From: a virus
Reading direction: 5' to 3' (one strand)
IMG/VR virus record: IMGVR_UViG_3300009068_000104
Span: 1-32,863 of that record
Length of the DNA: 32,863 nucleotides
In this document: piece after piece, positions 1-5,197 of the stretch
How positions within the stretch are numbered: position 1 is the first letter of the stretch
Layout of the letters: the number at the start of each line of letters is the position of its first letter
Translations under genes and position numbers: made by a program
Notes under the pieces: generated by a model
Databases searched by the model: none
Told to the model about the DNA's origin: nothing
Seen by the model: the letters and a program-made list of their open reading frames with translations, nothing else

Positions 1-104
1 TATTTCGGTTGCAACTCAGTATTGGCCGTGCCAGCTGGACAGAGGACCCATTGACTGTGCGCTGCCCAGGAACACTGGGATTTTCCATAACACCATACTG
101 AATA
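1..104. other. gene-free left edge
   Basis: I see no convincing gene here. One plus frame is open from base 2 to about 256, but it has no start signal or recognisable composition and is set by the inverted repeats beside it. CCCAG (65-69) and CTGGG (75-79) form a 5-bp hairpin with a 5-base loop, followed on the plus strand by ATTTTCC. It could be a weak terminator. Confidence 0.5.
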
Positions 105-209
105 GATCGTTTCTTCTAAAAGAGCTATCTTGCATACCCCATACGAGATATCTTGTAGCTGCCACTAACGATGTGGCAGCATCGCATAGCTCTTTTAGAA
201 GAAACGATC
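105..209. repeat. nested inverted repeat A (24-bp outer arms)
   Basis: The outer arms at 105-128 and 186-209 are perfect 24-base reverse complements. Inside them a second perfect hairpin, GCTGCCAC (158-165) with GTGGCAGC (173-180), closes a 7-base loop, TAACGAT on the plus strand. That loop is the exact complement of ATCGTTA at 252-258, in the internal loop of the neighbouring repeat B. A transcript of either strand could fold into two long hairpins joined by a loop-loop contact. There is no T-tract for a standard terminator. A structured RNA, a transcript-end protector or a replication/packaging site are all possible. Confidence 0.8.
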
Positions 210-215
210 ATCATA

Positions 216-283
216 TCACGAAGGTGTATCTTATGCGTATCTGTGCCACAGATCGTTAGTCTTATAAAGATACACCTTCGTGA
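216..283. repeat. nested inverted repeat B (17-bp outer arms)
   Basis: TCACGAAGGTGTATCTT (216-232) and its perfect reverse complement (267-283) form the outer stem. Inside, ATCTGTG (239-245) and CACAGAT (247-253) form a second stem. It lies three bases after the stop codon of the 51-aa gene at 287-442, so it would be the 3' end of that mRNA. CTAACGAT/ATCGTTAG complementarity (165-172 with 252-259) links it to repeat A. Confidence 0.8.
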
Positions 284-286
284 AAC

Positions 287-442
287 TCAATTTACTCGTT
301 CAATTATCGGCTTACCAACTAGCTTGTACTTTTCAGCCAGCTTATTTATATAGGCGAAAGCGGCCTTCATTGAAGCAAAAAACTCTTCTCCCTCTGCGAG
401 AAAACCATCTTTAGCCTTGTAGTCGTAAGTTACCTTGAACAT
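287..442 (-). CDS. small hypothetical protein, 51 aa
   Basis: I do not recognise a family. The ATG at 442 is preceded by a strong Shine-Dalgarno GAGGAGAG, and a consensus promoter lies just upstream (467-495). A longer open frame to 541 would have to be read across that promoter, so the short start (MFKVTYDYKA) is preferred. The product is mixed-charge with many aromatics and no membrane segment. It is the last gene before the paired hairpins at 105-283. TATAAATA on the minus strand at 350-343 resembles a T4 late promoter but sits inside the reading frame and may be chance. Confidence 0.7.
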   Translation of the reverse strand: MFKVTYDYKAKDGFLAEGEEFFASMKAAFAYINKLAEKYKLVGKPIIERVN

Positions 443-466
443 CTTTCTCTCCTCATCGTTATAGGT

Positions 467-495
467 AGTATATATGATTCGGTATTCGGTGTCAA
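467..495 (-). promoter_or_regulatory. sigma-70-type promoter for the 51-aa gene
   Basis: On the minus strand TTGACA (495-490) is followed by a 17-base spacer and TATACT (472-467). The predicted start of transcription, about 460, leaves a short leader that ends in the GAGGAGAG ribosome site. Confidence 0.75.
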
Positions 496-570
496 GTCTT
501 TTATTAGTGACAGTTCCGATATCACCCATCGTCACTGACAACCGTTGAGCAGAGCCCGCGGACTCTTTGT

Positions 571-588
571 ATCAGGTTGGACCCTGAT
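571..588. repeat. small hairpin downstream of tRNA-Met
   Basis: ATCAGG (571-576) and CCTGAT (583-588) form a 6-bp stem just after the tRNA pair on the minus transcript, followed by a near-palindrome around CCGCGG. It may mark the 3' end or a processing point of the tRNA transcript. There is no U-tract. Confidence 0.4.
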
Positions 589-600
589 GCTGTTTGCCTC

Positions 601-675
601 TGGTGCGCGAGGTAGGACTCGAACCCACACTCAGGCCGTTATGAGCGACCGGCTTCACCTTTAAGCTACTCGCGC
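601..675 (-). tRNA. tRNA-Met (anticodon CAU)
   Basis: The minus strand folds as a complete cloverleaf: a 7-bp acceptor GCGCGAG/CTCGCGC, a GCTT/AAGC D-stem, an anticodon stem GGTCG/CGGCC with loop CTCATAA (anticodon CAT), and a T-arm with the TTCGAGT loop. Discriminator A and an encoded CCA end (601-603) follow. A paired G1:C72 makes it elongator-type Met, or Ile if the wobble C is modified to lysidine; sequence alone does not decide. It starts five bases after the neighbouring tRNA-Leu. Confidence 0.93.
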
Positions 676-680
676 TAAAT

Positions 681-758
681 TGGTGCCCCAAGTCGGATTC
701 GAACCGACACTGTACGGATTTTAAGTCCGTTGACTCTAACCTGTTGGCCTACTGGGGC
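681..758 (-). tRNA. tRNA-Leu (anticodon UAA), short variable arm
   Basis: The acceptor GCCCCAG/TTGGGGC has one G:U. The D-stem has about 3 bp. The anticodon stem ACGGA/TCCGT has loop CTTAAAA (anticodon TAA), and the T-arm is GTCGG-TTCGAAT-CCGAC. Discriminator A and an encoded CCA end (681-683) follow. The anticodon reads UUA, yet the variable region is only about 5 bases (ACAGT). Bacterial leucine tRNAs normally have a long variable arm. Confidence 0.88.
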
Positions 759-853
759 GGTTTGTGACAGTATTTAGACAAATGCAAAACAAGCGTATTC
801 TAAATATCGGCGCGTGAAGTGTATATTATGATCCTGAACGATAGGAAAACACC

Positions 854-1087
854 ATGACCGATAAACTATTTGCCCAAATCAGTGACCGCATAGACACAAT
901 CCAATCTAAAATTGAATTCCTCAATGAGGTCGAAATGAGAATCGATTCCATCTTGAGCAACCTCATCGAAGAACTAGAAGACGAAGAAGACGAAGAAGAC
1001 GAAGATGATGAGGAAGTTGTTGAAGAAGATATCCTTTCAGAACCGGAATCCATCCTAACTGCCAACACCACAGATTATCCTGGCTAA
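854..1087 (+). CDS. acidic coiled-coil-like protein, only plus-strand gene
   Basis: I do not recognise a family. The ATG at 854 follows AGGA with about 8 bases of spacing. Residues 1-42 look helical with heptad-like hydrophobics. Residues 42-58 are almost all Glu/Asp, a strongly acidic run. The antisense frame is poly-Ser and is an artefact of that run. It is divergent from the tRNA pair at 601-758, convergent with tRNA-Arg, and ends just before a perfect 11-bp hairpin. A highly acidic small phage protein could be a DNA mimic or a binding partner for a basic protein; this is inference only. Confidence 0.65.
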   Translation: MTDKLFAQISDRIDTIQSKIEFLNEVEMRIDSILSNLIEELEDEEDEEDEDDEEVVEEDILSEPESILTANTTDYPG

Positions 1088-1094
1088 GTTTTTT

Positions 1095-1123
1095 GTAAGG
1101 GGGAATCAAAAGTTCCCCCTTAC
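1095..1123. terminator. bidirectional hairpin between convergent transcripts
   Basis: GTAAGGGGGAA (1095-1105) and TTCCCCCTTAC (1113-1123) form a perfect 11-bp GC-rich stem with a 7-base loop. It lies between the plus-strand acidic gene and the 3' end of tRNA-Arg. Neither side has a U-tract directly after the stem; the plus strand has TTTTTT just before it. A terminator or an RNA-end barrier is the likely role. Confidence 0.55.
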
Positions 1124-1128
1124 ACATA

Positions 1129-1205
1129 TGGCGGTCACTGAAGGATTCGAACCCTCGACCCACGGAGTAGAAATCCGTTGCTCTATCCGGCTGAGCTAAG
1201 AGACC
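1129..1205 (-). tRNA. tRNA-Arg (anticodon UCU)
   Basis: The acceptor GGTCTCT/AGTGACC has one internal mismatch. D-stem GCTC/GAGC, anticodon stem ACGGA/TCCGT with loop TTTCTAC (anticodon TCT), variable GGGTC, and T-arm GAGGG-TTCGAAT-CCTTC complete the fold. Discriminator G and an encoded CCA (1129-1131) follow. It reads AGA/AGG, codons that are rare in many bacterial hosts. It has its own promoter at 1229-1257. Confidence 0.93.
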
Positions 1206-1228
1206 GTAGAAAAACTTACTATGGGTAT

Positions 1229-1257
1229 ATAGTAGCAGGTATAATAAGGCTTGTCAA
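1229..1257 (-). promoter_or_regulatory. sigma-70-type promoter for tRNA-Arg
   Basis: TTGACA (1257-1252), a 17-base spacer, then TACTAT (1234-1229) on the minus strand, about 25 bases ahead of the tRNA-Arg 5' end. The -35 hexamer overlaps the stop end of the gene at 1254-1625. Confidence 0.7.
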
Positions 1258-1625
1258 GCCACCTGCCATTCTATATCATATTCAGTCTCAACCCATTCTG
1301 AACCATCATACTCTTGAATGCGATACCTGGTACCACGATCCAATTCACGGATTAGCAAGTTAGCACAATCACCGTCAGCCTCTTCACGAAGCTCCTCAAC
1401 AACCTGAACCAAGATAGGATCAGCACGGTCTTCGATATCATAGCGTGAGAAATAATCGGGTGAACCATCTTCCAAATCGGCGATACGGAACCTCACTCTG
1501 CTATAAGCCAACTCTTTATATTCAACTTCGGTGAAAGGAATACCCTTCAACTCAAGGTATCGCCGAACTCCTGCATCCGATAGACTGAACCCACCGAAGC
1601 AACCATTATACACGATCTTAGTCAT
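1254..1625 (-). CDS. conserved phage hypothetical protein, 123 aa
   Basis: The N-terminus MTKIVYNGCFGGFSLS followed by a helical RRYLELKG segment resembles a hypothetical protein that I recall from phages of several Proteobacteria. No function is known to me. It is acidic, with no membrane segment or clear catalytic motif. Its ATG lies inside the end of the 35-aa membrane gene upstream (overlap ATGACTAA), so translation is probably coupled. A promoter-like TTGACA-N16-TATAAT falls across its first codons. Confidence 0.8.
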   Translation of the reverse strand: MTKIVYNGCFGGFSLSDAGVRRYLELKGIPFTEVEYKELAYSRVRFRIADLEDGSPDYFSRYDIEDRADPILVQVVEELREEADGDCANLLIRELDRGTRYRIQEYDGSEWVETEYDIEWQVA

Positions 1626-1632
1626 TTGTCAA
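1605..1632 (-). promoter_or_regulatory. promoter-like sequence at the start of the 123-aa gene
   Basis: TTGACA (1632-1627), 16 bases, then TATAAT (1610-1605) on the minus strand, with GTG ahead of the -10 as in the promoter at 3400-3427. It would start transcription inside the 123-aa gene, so it may serve downstream RNA or be coincidental. Confidence 0.45.
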
Positions 1633-1725
1633 CCCCGTATATTGAGCGATACCAAAGGCGATAGCCATACCAATCGACAAGGCGATAAGCGGCCCAAAGA
1701 TGATAAAAAGGTCTGTTGAGGTCAT
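1618..1725 (-). CDS. 35-aa membrane micro-protein
   Basis: Reading MTSTDLFIIFGPLIALSIGM and onward, it is one hydrophobic segment of about 22 residues followed by a short polar tail. The start ATG at 1725 overlaps the stop of the upstream gene (ATGA) and has AGGAAG five bases before it. Its stop overlaps the start of the 123-aa gene. The strong ribosome site and double coupling support a real gene. The function is unknown; a single-span membrane peptide could be an inner-membrane modulator. Confidence 0.65.
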   Translation of the reverse strand: MTSTDLFIIFGPLIALSIGMAIAFGIAQYTGLTND

Positions 1726-1931
1726 GCTACTTCCTTTTCTTTCATAGCCAATAAAAGACGTTCAAGAAACCAAGTCTCTTCCTGCACGGCTTGGTTATAG
1801 CCGCGGTTATACTTGATTTCCTCATCTGACAGGTCGGTTGCGGCCGCCAGATACTTAGCCGAAGTCTCAAGGAGCCCTTGGCTGCCATCAAGACGGAGTT
1901 GAAGCCATTCGCGGATTTCATTCACGGTCAT
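1722..1931 (-). CDS. small hypothetical protein, 69 aa
   Basis: I start at the ATG at 1931 (MTVNEIREWL), which follows AAGG with good spacing; a frame-open ATG at 1952 lies inside the upstream membrane gene. The product is a probable all-helical protein with many Glu/Lys. Its last codons overlap the start of the 35-aa membrane gene (ATGA). No family is recognised. Confidence 0.7.
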   Translation of the reverse strand: MTVNEIREWLQLRLDGSQGLLETSAKYLAAATDLSDEEIKYNRGYNQAVQEETWFLERLLLAMKEKEVA

Positions 1932-1935
1932 TACC

Positions 1936-2097
1936 TTATCCTTTCTGAGCATTTACATATAGTATCAGAAAAAGTACCCCGGTGGCAACAAAGGCATTCG
2001 TACCAAGCCCAATAAAAACCACACCGGCTATCAGTGAACCAAGCGAAAAGGCCATAGAGCCTAAAGCCTTGAGCATTTCAGTTTTCGGATCGTTCAT
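1936..2097 (-). CDS. 53-aa two-span membrane micro-protein
   Basis: The translation begins MNDPKTEMLKALGSM and contains two hydrophobic stretches (about residues 15-32 and 36-48) separated by a short turn, ending in a polar NAQKG. The ATG at 2097 is preceded by GAGGAAATAAG. The stop lies just ahead of the next start at 1931. It has holin-like topology, but two short spans are not enough to call it one, and no lysis gene is adjacent. Confidence 0.65.
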   Translation of the reverse strand: MNDPKTEMLKALGSMAFSLGSLIAGVVFIGLGTNAFVATGVLFLILYVNAQKG

Positions 2098-2106
2098 CTT
2101 ATTTCC

Positions 2107-2319
2107 TCAAGCATAGAAGTGGCGGCGAAAAGCACGGATTTGCTTCTCACTCTTTTGAAGCAAGGCAGTCCAATCGCCGGACTGTTCCGCTTCACGGATG
2201 TCCTTGTTCACCCAATTGGAAAAACCTTTGCTGGTATTACCGTTCATGGATATTCTGGAGTTTCCAGCATCACCCATACGTTTACCGAATTCGGTCGAGA
2301 TTGGCTTGCGTAAACCCAT
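2107..2319 (-). CDS. small basic hypothetical protein, 70 aa
   Basis: The start at 2319 is preceded by GGAGG, which lies in the last codons of the upstream gene. The product is rich in Lys, Arg, Asn and Ser, with no membrane segment or recognised motif. It ends ten bases before the two-span membrane gene. Confidence 0.7.
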   Translation of the reverse strand: MGLRKPISTEFGKRMGDAGNSRISMNGNTSKGFSNWVNKDIREAEQSGDWTALLQKSEKQIRAFRRHFYA

Positions 2320-2320
2320 T

Positions 2321-2758
2321 TTAGGCCTCCACGGTTACAGGAATCGCCTTGAAGTAAGGCATGCCACGGGTAGCATAAGTCCACTCATTACCATCGAACA
2401 GGTAGAAAAACTCACAATCACCATAGTTCGAACGGAACGCCTTTGCATCGGCGAAGTCTCGCGCAGGCGTATCTTCGCCACGGTCGCGGTTGTAGAAGGT
2501 CGTCATATCACCGTACAGGTCATCCCACTTTTCTTGAGAAAAGTTGGTCGAGAAACGAGAGAACGGGTGCTGGACACCAATTTCCTTGTCGAGTGAAGAA
2601 ACGTCTCCCATATCGATCAAGTCCAAGACCTTTTCGATATCGGTGTAATACTGGGCCAGAGTGGCGCCAACACCCTCAAGGTAGCCATCCCAATGGCAGT
2701 AAATGCCGGTGACAGAGCCATCATACTCAAGAAAACCGATTGCGGAACGAGTAGCCAT
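2321..2758 (-). CDS. conserved phage hypothetical, 145 aa
   Basis: The N-terminus MATRSAIGFLEYDGSVTGIY followed by CHWDGY is a pattern I recall from a conserved family in large myophages, including T4-like ones. The family has no known function. The protein is acidic and aromatic-rich, with a second conserved-looking FFYLFDGNEWTY segment near residues 117-128. The ATG at 2758 is preceded by GAGG. It is followed two bases later by the next gene. Confidence 0.8.
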   Translation of the reverse strand: MATRSAIGFLEYDGSVTGIYCHWDGYLEGVGATLAQYYTDIEKVLDLIDMGDVSSLDKEIGVQHPFSRFSTNFSQEKWDDLYGDMTTFYNRDRGEDTPARDFADAKAFRSNYGDCEFFYLFDGNEWTYATRGMPYFKAIPVTVEA

Positions 2759-2769
2759 TTTTATTTACC

Positions 2770-2973
2770 TCAGTTGGTGGATTGGTTCTGGAGATTACGC
2801 ATAACTCGGATCAGATAATCGCGGGCGACTTCACTATTCAAAGCGCCTTCAAAAACCTCTTCGGAGGAGCATTGCATGAAACGGGCTAGTGCCTCGGCGG
2901 TGCAGATGACGGCATAGCCATCATTTACATCTAAATTGGAATTGATGAAGCGGCTAGCGTTGGATTGTCTCAT
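2770..2973 (-). CDS. small hypothetical protein, 67 aa
   Basis: The start at 2973 (MRQSNASRFI) has AGGAG with a 7-base spacer. A longer open frame reaches 3054, but its first part is the promoter repeat at 3001-3076, which is also present upstream of the neighbouring gene, so it is non-coding. The protein is probably helical, with two Cys. No family is recognised. Confidence 0.7.
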   Translation of the reverse strand: MRQSNASRFINSNLDVNDGYAVICTAEALARFMQCSSEEVFEGALNSEVARDYLIRVMRNLQNQSTN

Positions 2974-3000
2974 TGTTAAGCTCCTGTTTGAGTGGTTTAT

Positions 3001-3076
3001 CATGGATACAGGATACACGGTCTGGAGGAGGAAGCAAGAACTTTCTGTTGCCAAGCTTCTTATACTTTAGTCTAAT
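3001..3076 (-). promoter_or_regulatory. direct-repeat promoter region, copy 1
   Basis: This 76-base segment aligns without gaps to 3391-3466. Shared blocks are TATACTTTAGTCTAAT, TCTGTTGCCAAGCTT and ACACGGTCTGGAG in the plus orientation. It ends about 30 bases ahead of the 67-aa gene start. The minus strand carries TTGCTT and, 16 bases on, TATCCT, a weaker version of the copy 2 promoter. Confidence 0.65.
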
Positions 3077-3081
3077 ACGCC

Positions 3082-3360
3082 TTAGGCGGCGGCTTCGAGC
3101 CATGCAGCGGGAACACGGTACACATTGCCAGCTTGAACCTTGACGGCCACATTTTTGGTCAAGATTTTCTGGACGACGCCAATGTAAAGAGTGCCCTTAT
3201 ACACGAACTTGACTTTAGAGCCAGGATCGAAAGCCCACTTCTTGGTCTTGTTCATCTGATTACGAGCAAACTTGAGCGCAGCAATAACGCTGTTCAACTG
3301 GTCGTTCGTCAGATCGCCGAACATGATAGCTTGATTGATTTGATTGATCGTTATTGCCAT
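3082..3360 (-). CDS. hypothetical protein with SH3-like segment, 92 aa
   Basis: The first half is helical (NQAIMFGDLTNDQLNSVIAA). The second half reads VKFVYKGTLYIGVVQKILTK then VKVQAGNVYRVPAAWL, which resembles a small SH3/KOW-type beta barrel as seen in nucleic-acid-binding proteins. This is a fold impression, not a confirmed match. The start at 3360 has only a weak GAGAGA ribosome site. The open frame to 3444 is rejected because it covers the promoter repeat at 3391-3466. Confidence 0.7.
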   Translation of the reverse strand: MAITINQINQAIMFGDLTNDQLNSVIAALKFARNQMNKTKKWAFDPGSKVKFVYKGTLYIGVVQKILTKNVAVKVQAGNVYRVPAAWLEAAA

Positions 3361-3390
3361 GCTAGAGTCTCTCTCTTTCTCTCTTTTCAT

Positions 3391-3466
3391 CATGGAAGTA
3401 TTATACACGGTCTGGAGCTGGATGCAACCATTATCTGTTGCCAAGCTTGGTATACTTTAGTCTAAT
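3391..3466 (-). promoter_or_regulatory. direct-repeat promoter region, copy 2
   Basis: This is the second copy of the 76-base element at 3001-3076. It contains TTGCAT (3427-3422), a 16-base spacer and TATAAT (3405-3400) on the minus strand, about 40 bases ahead of the 92-aa gene. CCAAGCTTGG (3441-3450) is a perfect 10-base palindrome and could be an operator half; copy 1 has it broken. Confidence 0.7.
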
Positions 3467-3480
3467 GTCAAGATTTTGAC

Positions 3481-3616
3481 AGTCTGGTGGTCCGACCGTA
3501 CGGTCTCCATAGAAAAACACCCATTCACGGATCGACCTGGAGACGCCTCCAGCGGTCGACCCTGGGATGGGTGCTATGGTAGCCGCTCCAGCCGCTCTGG
3601 CTGGAGGCCGTCGATC
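3481..3616. other. multi-helix structured intergenic region
   Basis: The region lies directly after the stop of the 77-aa gene and holds nested complementary segments. These are a 12-base palindrome GACCGTACGGTC (3494-3505); CCATAG + CACCCAT (3507-3512, 3518-3524) pairing with ATGGGTGCTATGG (3567-3579); TCGACCTGGAG (3532-3542) pairing with CTCCA..GGTCGA (3547-3559); and CTCCAGCC (3586-3593) with GGCTGGAG (3599-3606). Further segments (GGATCGAC 3529-3536, GTCGATCC 3610-3617) could form a competing outer helix. It is more GC-rich than its flanks. A structured RNA or complex terminator is possible. Confidence 0.65.
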
Positions 3617-3850
3617 CTAGACGAAGACCCGTGTGAACTCATCGTTAACATTTGTAACAGGTTGTGTTACGCTCTGGATGATGAAATTTGGAGTGAATCC
3701 TGCGAAGCCACCACCATCATTGTAGAAGACGGCATATTCCATGGCTTCCTCCTCGAAATAGAAAGTGTTGATAACCTTGTCGGTGGCCACCTCATAAAGT
3801 TCCCAAACGTAATCGGTATCCTGTTGTAGCAATGCGACCACATACTTCAT
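3617..3850 (-). CDS. small hypothetical protein, 77 aa
   Basis: The start ATG at 3850 overlaps the upstream oxygenase stop (ATGA) and follows GGAGGAG at ideal spacing; the in-frame ATG at 3865 covers that ribosome site and is rejected. The product reads MKYVVALLQQDTDYVWELYE, soluble, acidic and aromatic-rich. No family is recognised. It is the last gene before the structured region at 3481-3616. Confidence 0.75.
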   Translation of the reverse strand: MKYVVALLQQDTDYVWELYEVATDKVINTFYFEEEAMEYAVFYNDGGGFAGFTPNFIIQSVTQPVTNVNDEFTRVFV

Positions 3851-4533
3851 TTGAAACTCCTCCAATTTGATACAGGCTGAATGCCAAGGGCTTTAGCAGA
3901 TTTCTCTTTGTATGTCAGAACGGCATCAGAGGCGATGCTGATCCGTCTTTTGGTCAGGTCAGTTTTCGTTTTGACACCTTCGTCCTTCACTACAGGCCCG
4001 CCGAGTGTATCATGACCAAGACTAGCAGGGAAAACGAAGATTGATCCTTGTTGTGGCATGAATTGCCAGGTATATGAGTTCAGGACATTCCATACATTCT
4101 TTGAGTTGTTGTATCGCACACAACCAGCAAATGGTTCCACAGGTCTTTCATTGTGAAAACGAATGGCCTGATTGCAGCTTTCTGGAGCATTCACATAATA
4201 CACGAATGATATATGTGCGTCTTTGTGTGAGTGTGTCGGCGTGCTTCTAGTCTGTAGCACGTTGAGCCATGACTTCACGATGTTGATATTGAAGTTATCG
4301 CTATCAACATTCAAGGTGCCGAGATACTCTTCGATACACTCCGAAAGATATTTATAGAGGTCTTCAAATGCAGGATCATGATGAATAGTCACATGCCCCG
4401 TTTCTTCTTCAGAGTATCCTTCACTGGTGAAATGCTTTAAACCAACATCGAAGAATAGTTGTCTGAACTCTTCGTGCTTAGGATACTGAAACTCACCAAT
4501 CAAGGTTGGAAACAGAGCATGTGTTACCATCAT
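3847..4533 (-). CDS. 2OG-Fe(II) oxygenase-like protein
   Basis: This is a putative 2-oxoglutarate/Fe(II) dioxygenase of the type common in T4-like marine phages. Candidate iron ligands are in HSHKDAHISFVYYVNAP (about residues 101-117), with a distal His in the ASLGHDT segment and Arg in KRRISIASDA, the order expected for the double-stranded beta-helix fold. The 228-aa length is typical. The substrate is unknown; family members act on proteins, nucleic acids or small molecules. It starts at the ATG overlapping the upstream stop, with AGGAG about 11 bases before it. Confidence 0.8.
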   Translation of the reverse strand: MMVTHALFPTLIGEFQYPKHEEFRQLFFDVGLKHFTSEGYSEEETGHVTIHHDPAFEDLYKYLSECIEEYLGTLNVDSDNFNINIVKSWLNVLQTRSTPTHSHKDAHISFVYYVNAPESCNQAIRFHNERPVEPFAGCVRYNNSKNVWNVLNSYTWQFMPQQGSIFVFPASLGHDTLGGPVVKDEGVKTKTDLTKRRISIASDAVLTYKEKSAKALGIQPVSNWRSFK

Positions 4534-4946
4534 GGTATATAAACTCCTATCTTTGCGGTATAGACGGTGTGTAGTGTGCTGTGGTCTTTGTAATTACCCA
4601 GTTGAATGGCGCCAGATGTAAGGATGCTATTCATAAGCCCTCCTCTCAGTTTACCACCTATCACGTCCTGCCTTTCTCTCTCCGACATTCGCATCATTTC
4701 ATATTCATTGATAGAATAGCTGACAGTCAGATTTTTTAGATTTCTATCATCATGAAACTCTGCAACATAGCTGGCAACATCTTTGATAGAATAGTGGTCA
4801 CCACCCAAATTAATAGGCGGTAATGACTTTCGATGATTATCAAGAAACTGTTGACAGAACTTTATCTGTTCTTCAACAGTTGTGGTCTTCTCGGCCTGAC
4901 GAGCGAAGGTCGAGGCTTGTAGATGCCTTTCGAAAGCCTCAATCAT
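4530..4946 (-). CDS. hypothetical protein, about 138 aa
   Basis: I do not recognise this family. The start is uncertain: ATG at 4946 (MIEAFERHLQ) overlaps the upstream gene by eight bases, and ATG at 4958 is also possible; neither has a strong ribosome site. The N-terminal half is helical and polar, followed by a GGDHYSIKDV segment and a C-terminal beta-rich part. Its stop overlaps the oxygenase start (ATGA), so the two are probably translated together. Confidence 0.65.
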   Translation of the reverse strand: MIEAFERHLQASTFARQAEKTTTVEEQIKFCQQFLDNHRKSLPPINLGGDHYSIKDVASYVAEFHDDRNLKNLTVSYSINEYEMMRMSERERQDVIGGKLRGGLMNSILTSGAIQLGNYKDHSTLHTVYTAKIGVYIP

Positions 4947-5193
4947 CCGCACTCTCATATGTATCGTAGAAGATATCTGGCTTGCAAGGATAAAACTCAC
5001 CCTTCACACCCTTGATGATATAATCACCGAGACTTGCTGCCATAGTACCTTCAAGGGTATAGATGTTGATGTATGGTTCAAAGTTATCATCTCGCGCACG
5101 GACGACACCATTACACCATTCAGCTAAATCACGATAGTTAAATTCGGTGAATAGCTTTGCTTCGATTACAACCGGCTTCTTACGATAGAACAT
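4939..5193 (-). CDS. conserved phage protein, GDYIIKGVKGEFYPCKPDIF motif
   Basis: The opening MFYRKKPVVIEA and the closing GDYIIKGVKGEFYPCKPDIF are the signature of a very widespread small phage protein family, found across siphophages and myophages, whose function is not established. The 84-aa length is normal. It overlaps the next gene and starts four bases after the upstream stop. Confidence 0.85.
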   Translation of the reverse strand: MFYRKKPVVIEAKLFTEFNYRDLAEWCNGVVRARDDNFEPYINIYTLEGTMAASLGDYIIKGVKGEFYPCKPDIFYDTYESADD

Positions 5194-5197
5194 GATC

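Noticed and set aside
2-256. Plus-strand frame open from the left edge into the inverted repeats
   Set aside because: It has no start or ribosome site and implausible composition, and it is determined by palindromes. It is a by-product of the repeats.
343-350. TATAAATA on the minus strand as a T4-type late promoter
   Set aside because: It lies inside codons of the 51-aa gene with nothing but the hairpin region downstream; it may be chance. It is noted in that gene's entry but not called as a feature.
826-1071. Minus-strand frame with a long poly-serine run
   Set aside because: It is the antisense of the GAA/GAC-rich acidic tract in the plus-strand gene and has no independent signals.
2198-2596. 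132-codon plus-strand frame opposite the 145-aa and 70-aa genes
   Set aside because: It spans two well-supported minus genes and has no start signal.
3473-3501. Plus-strand TTGACA-N17-TACGGT as a promoter
   Set aside because: The -10 is poor, it falls in the palindrome at 3494-3505, and no plus-strand gene follows.
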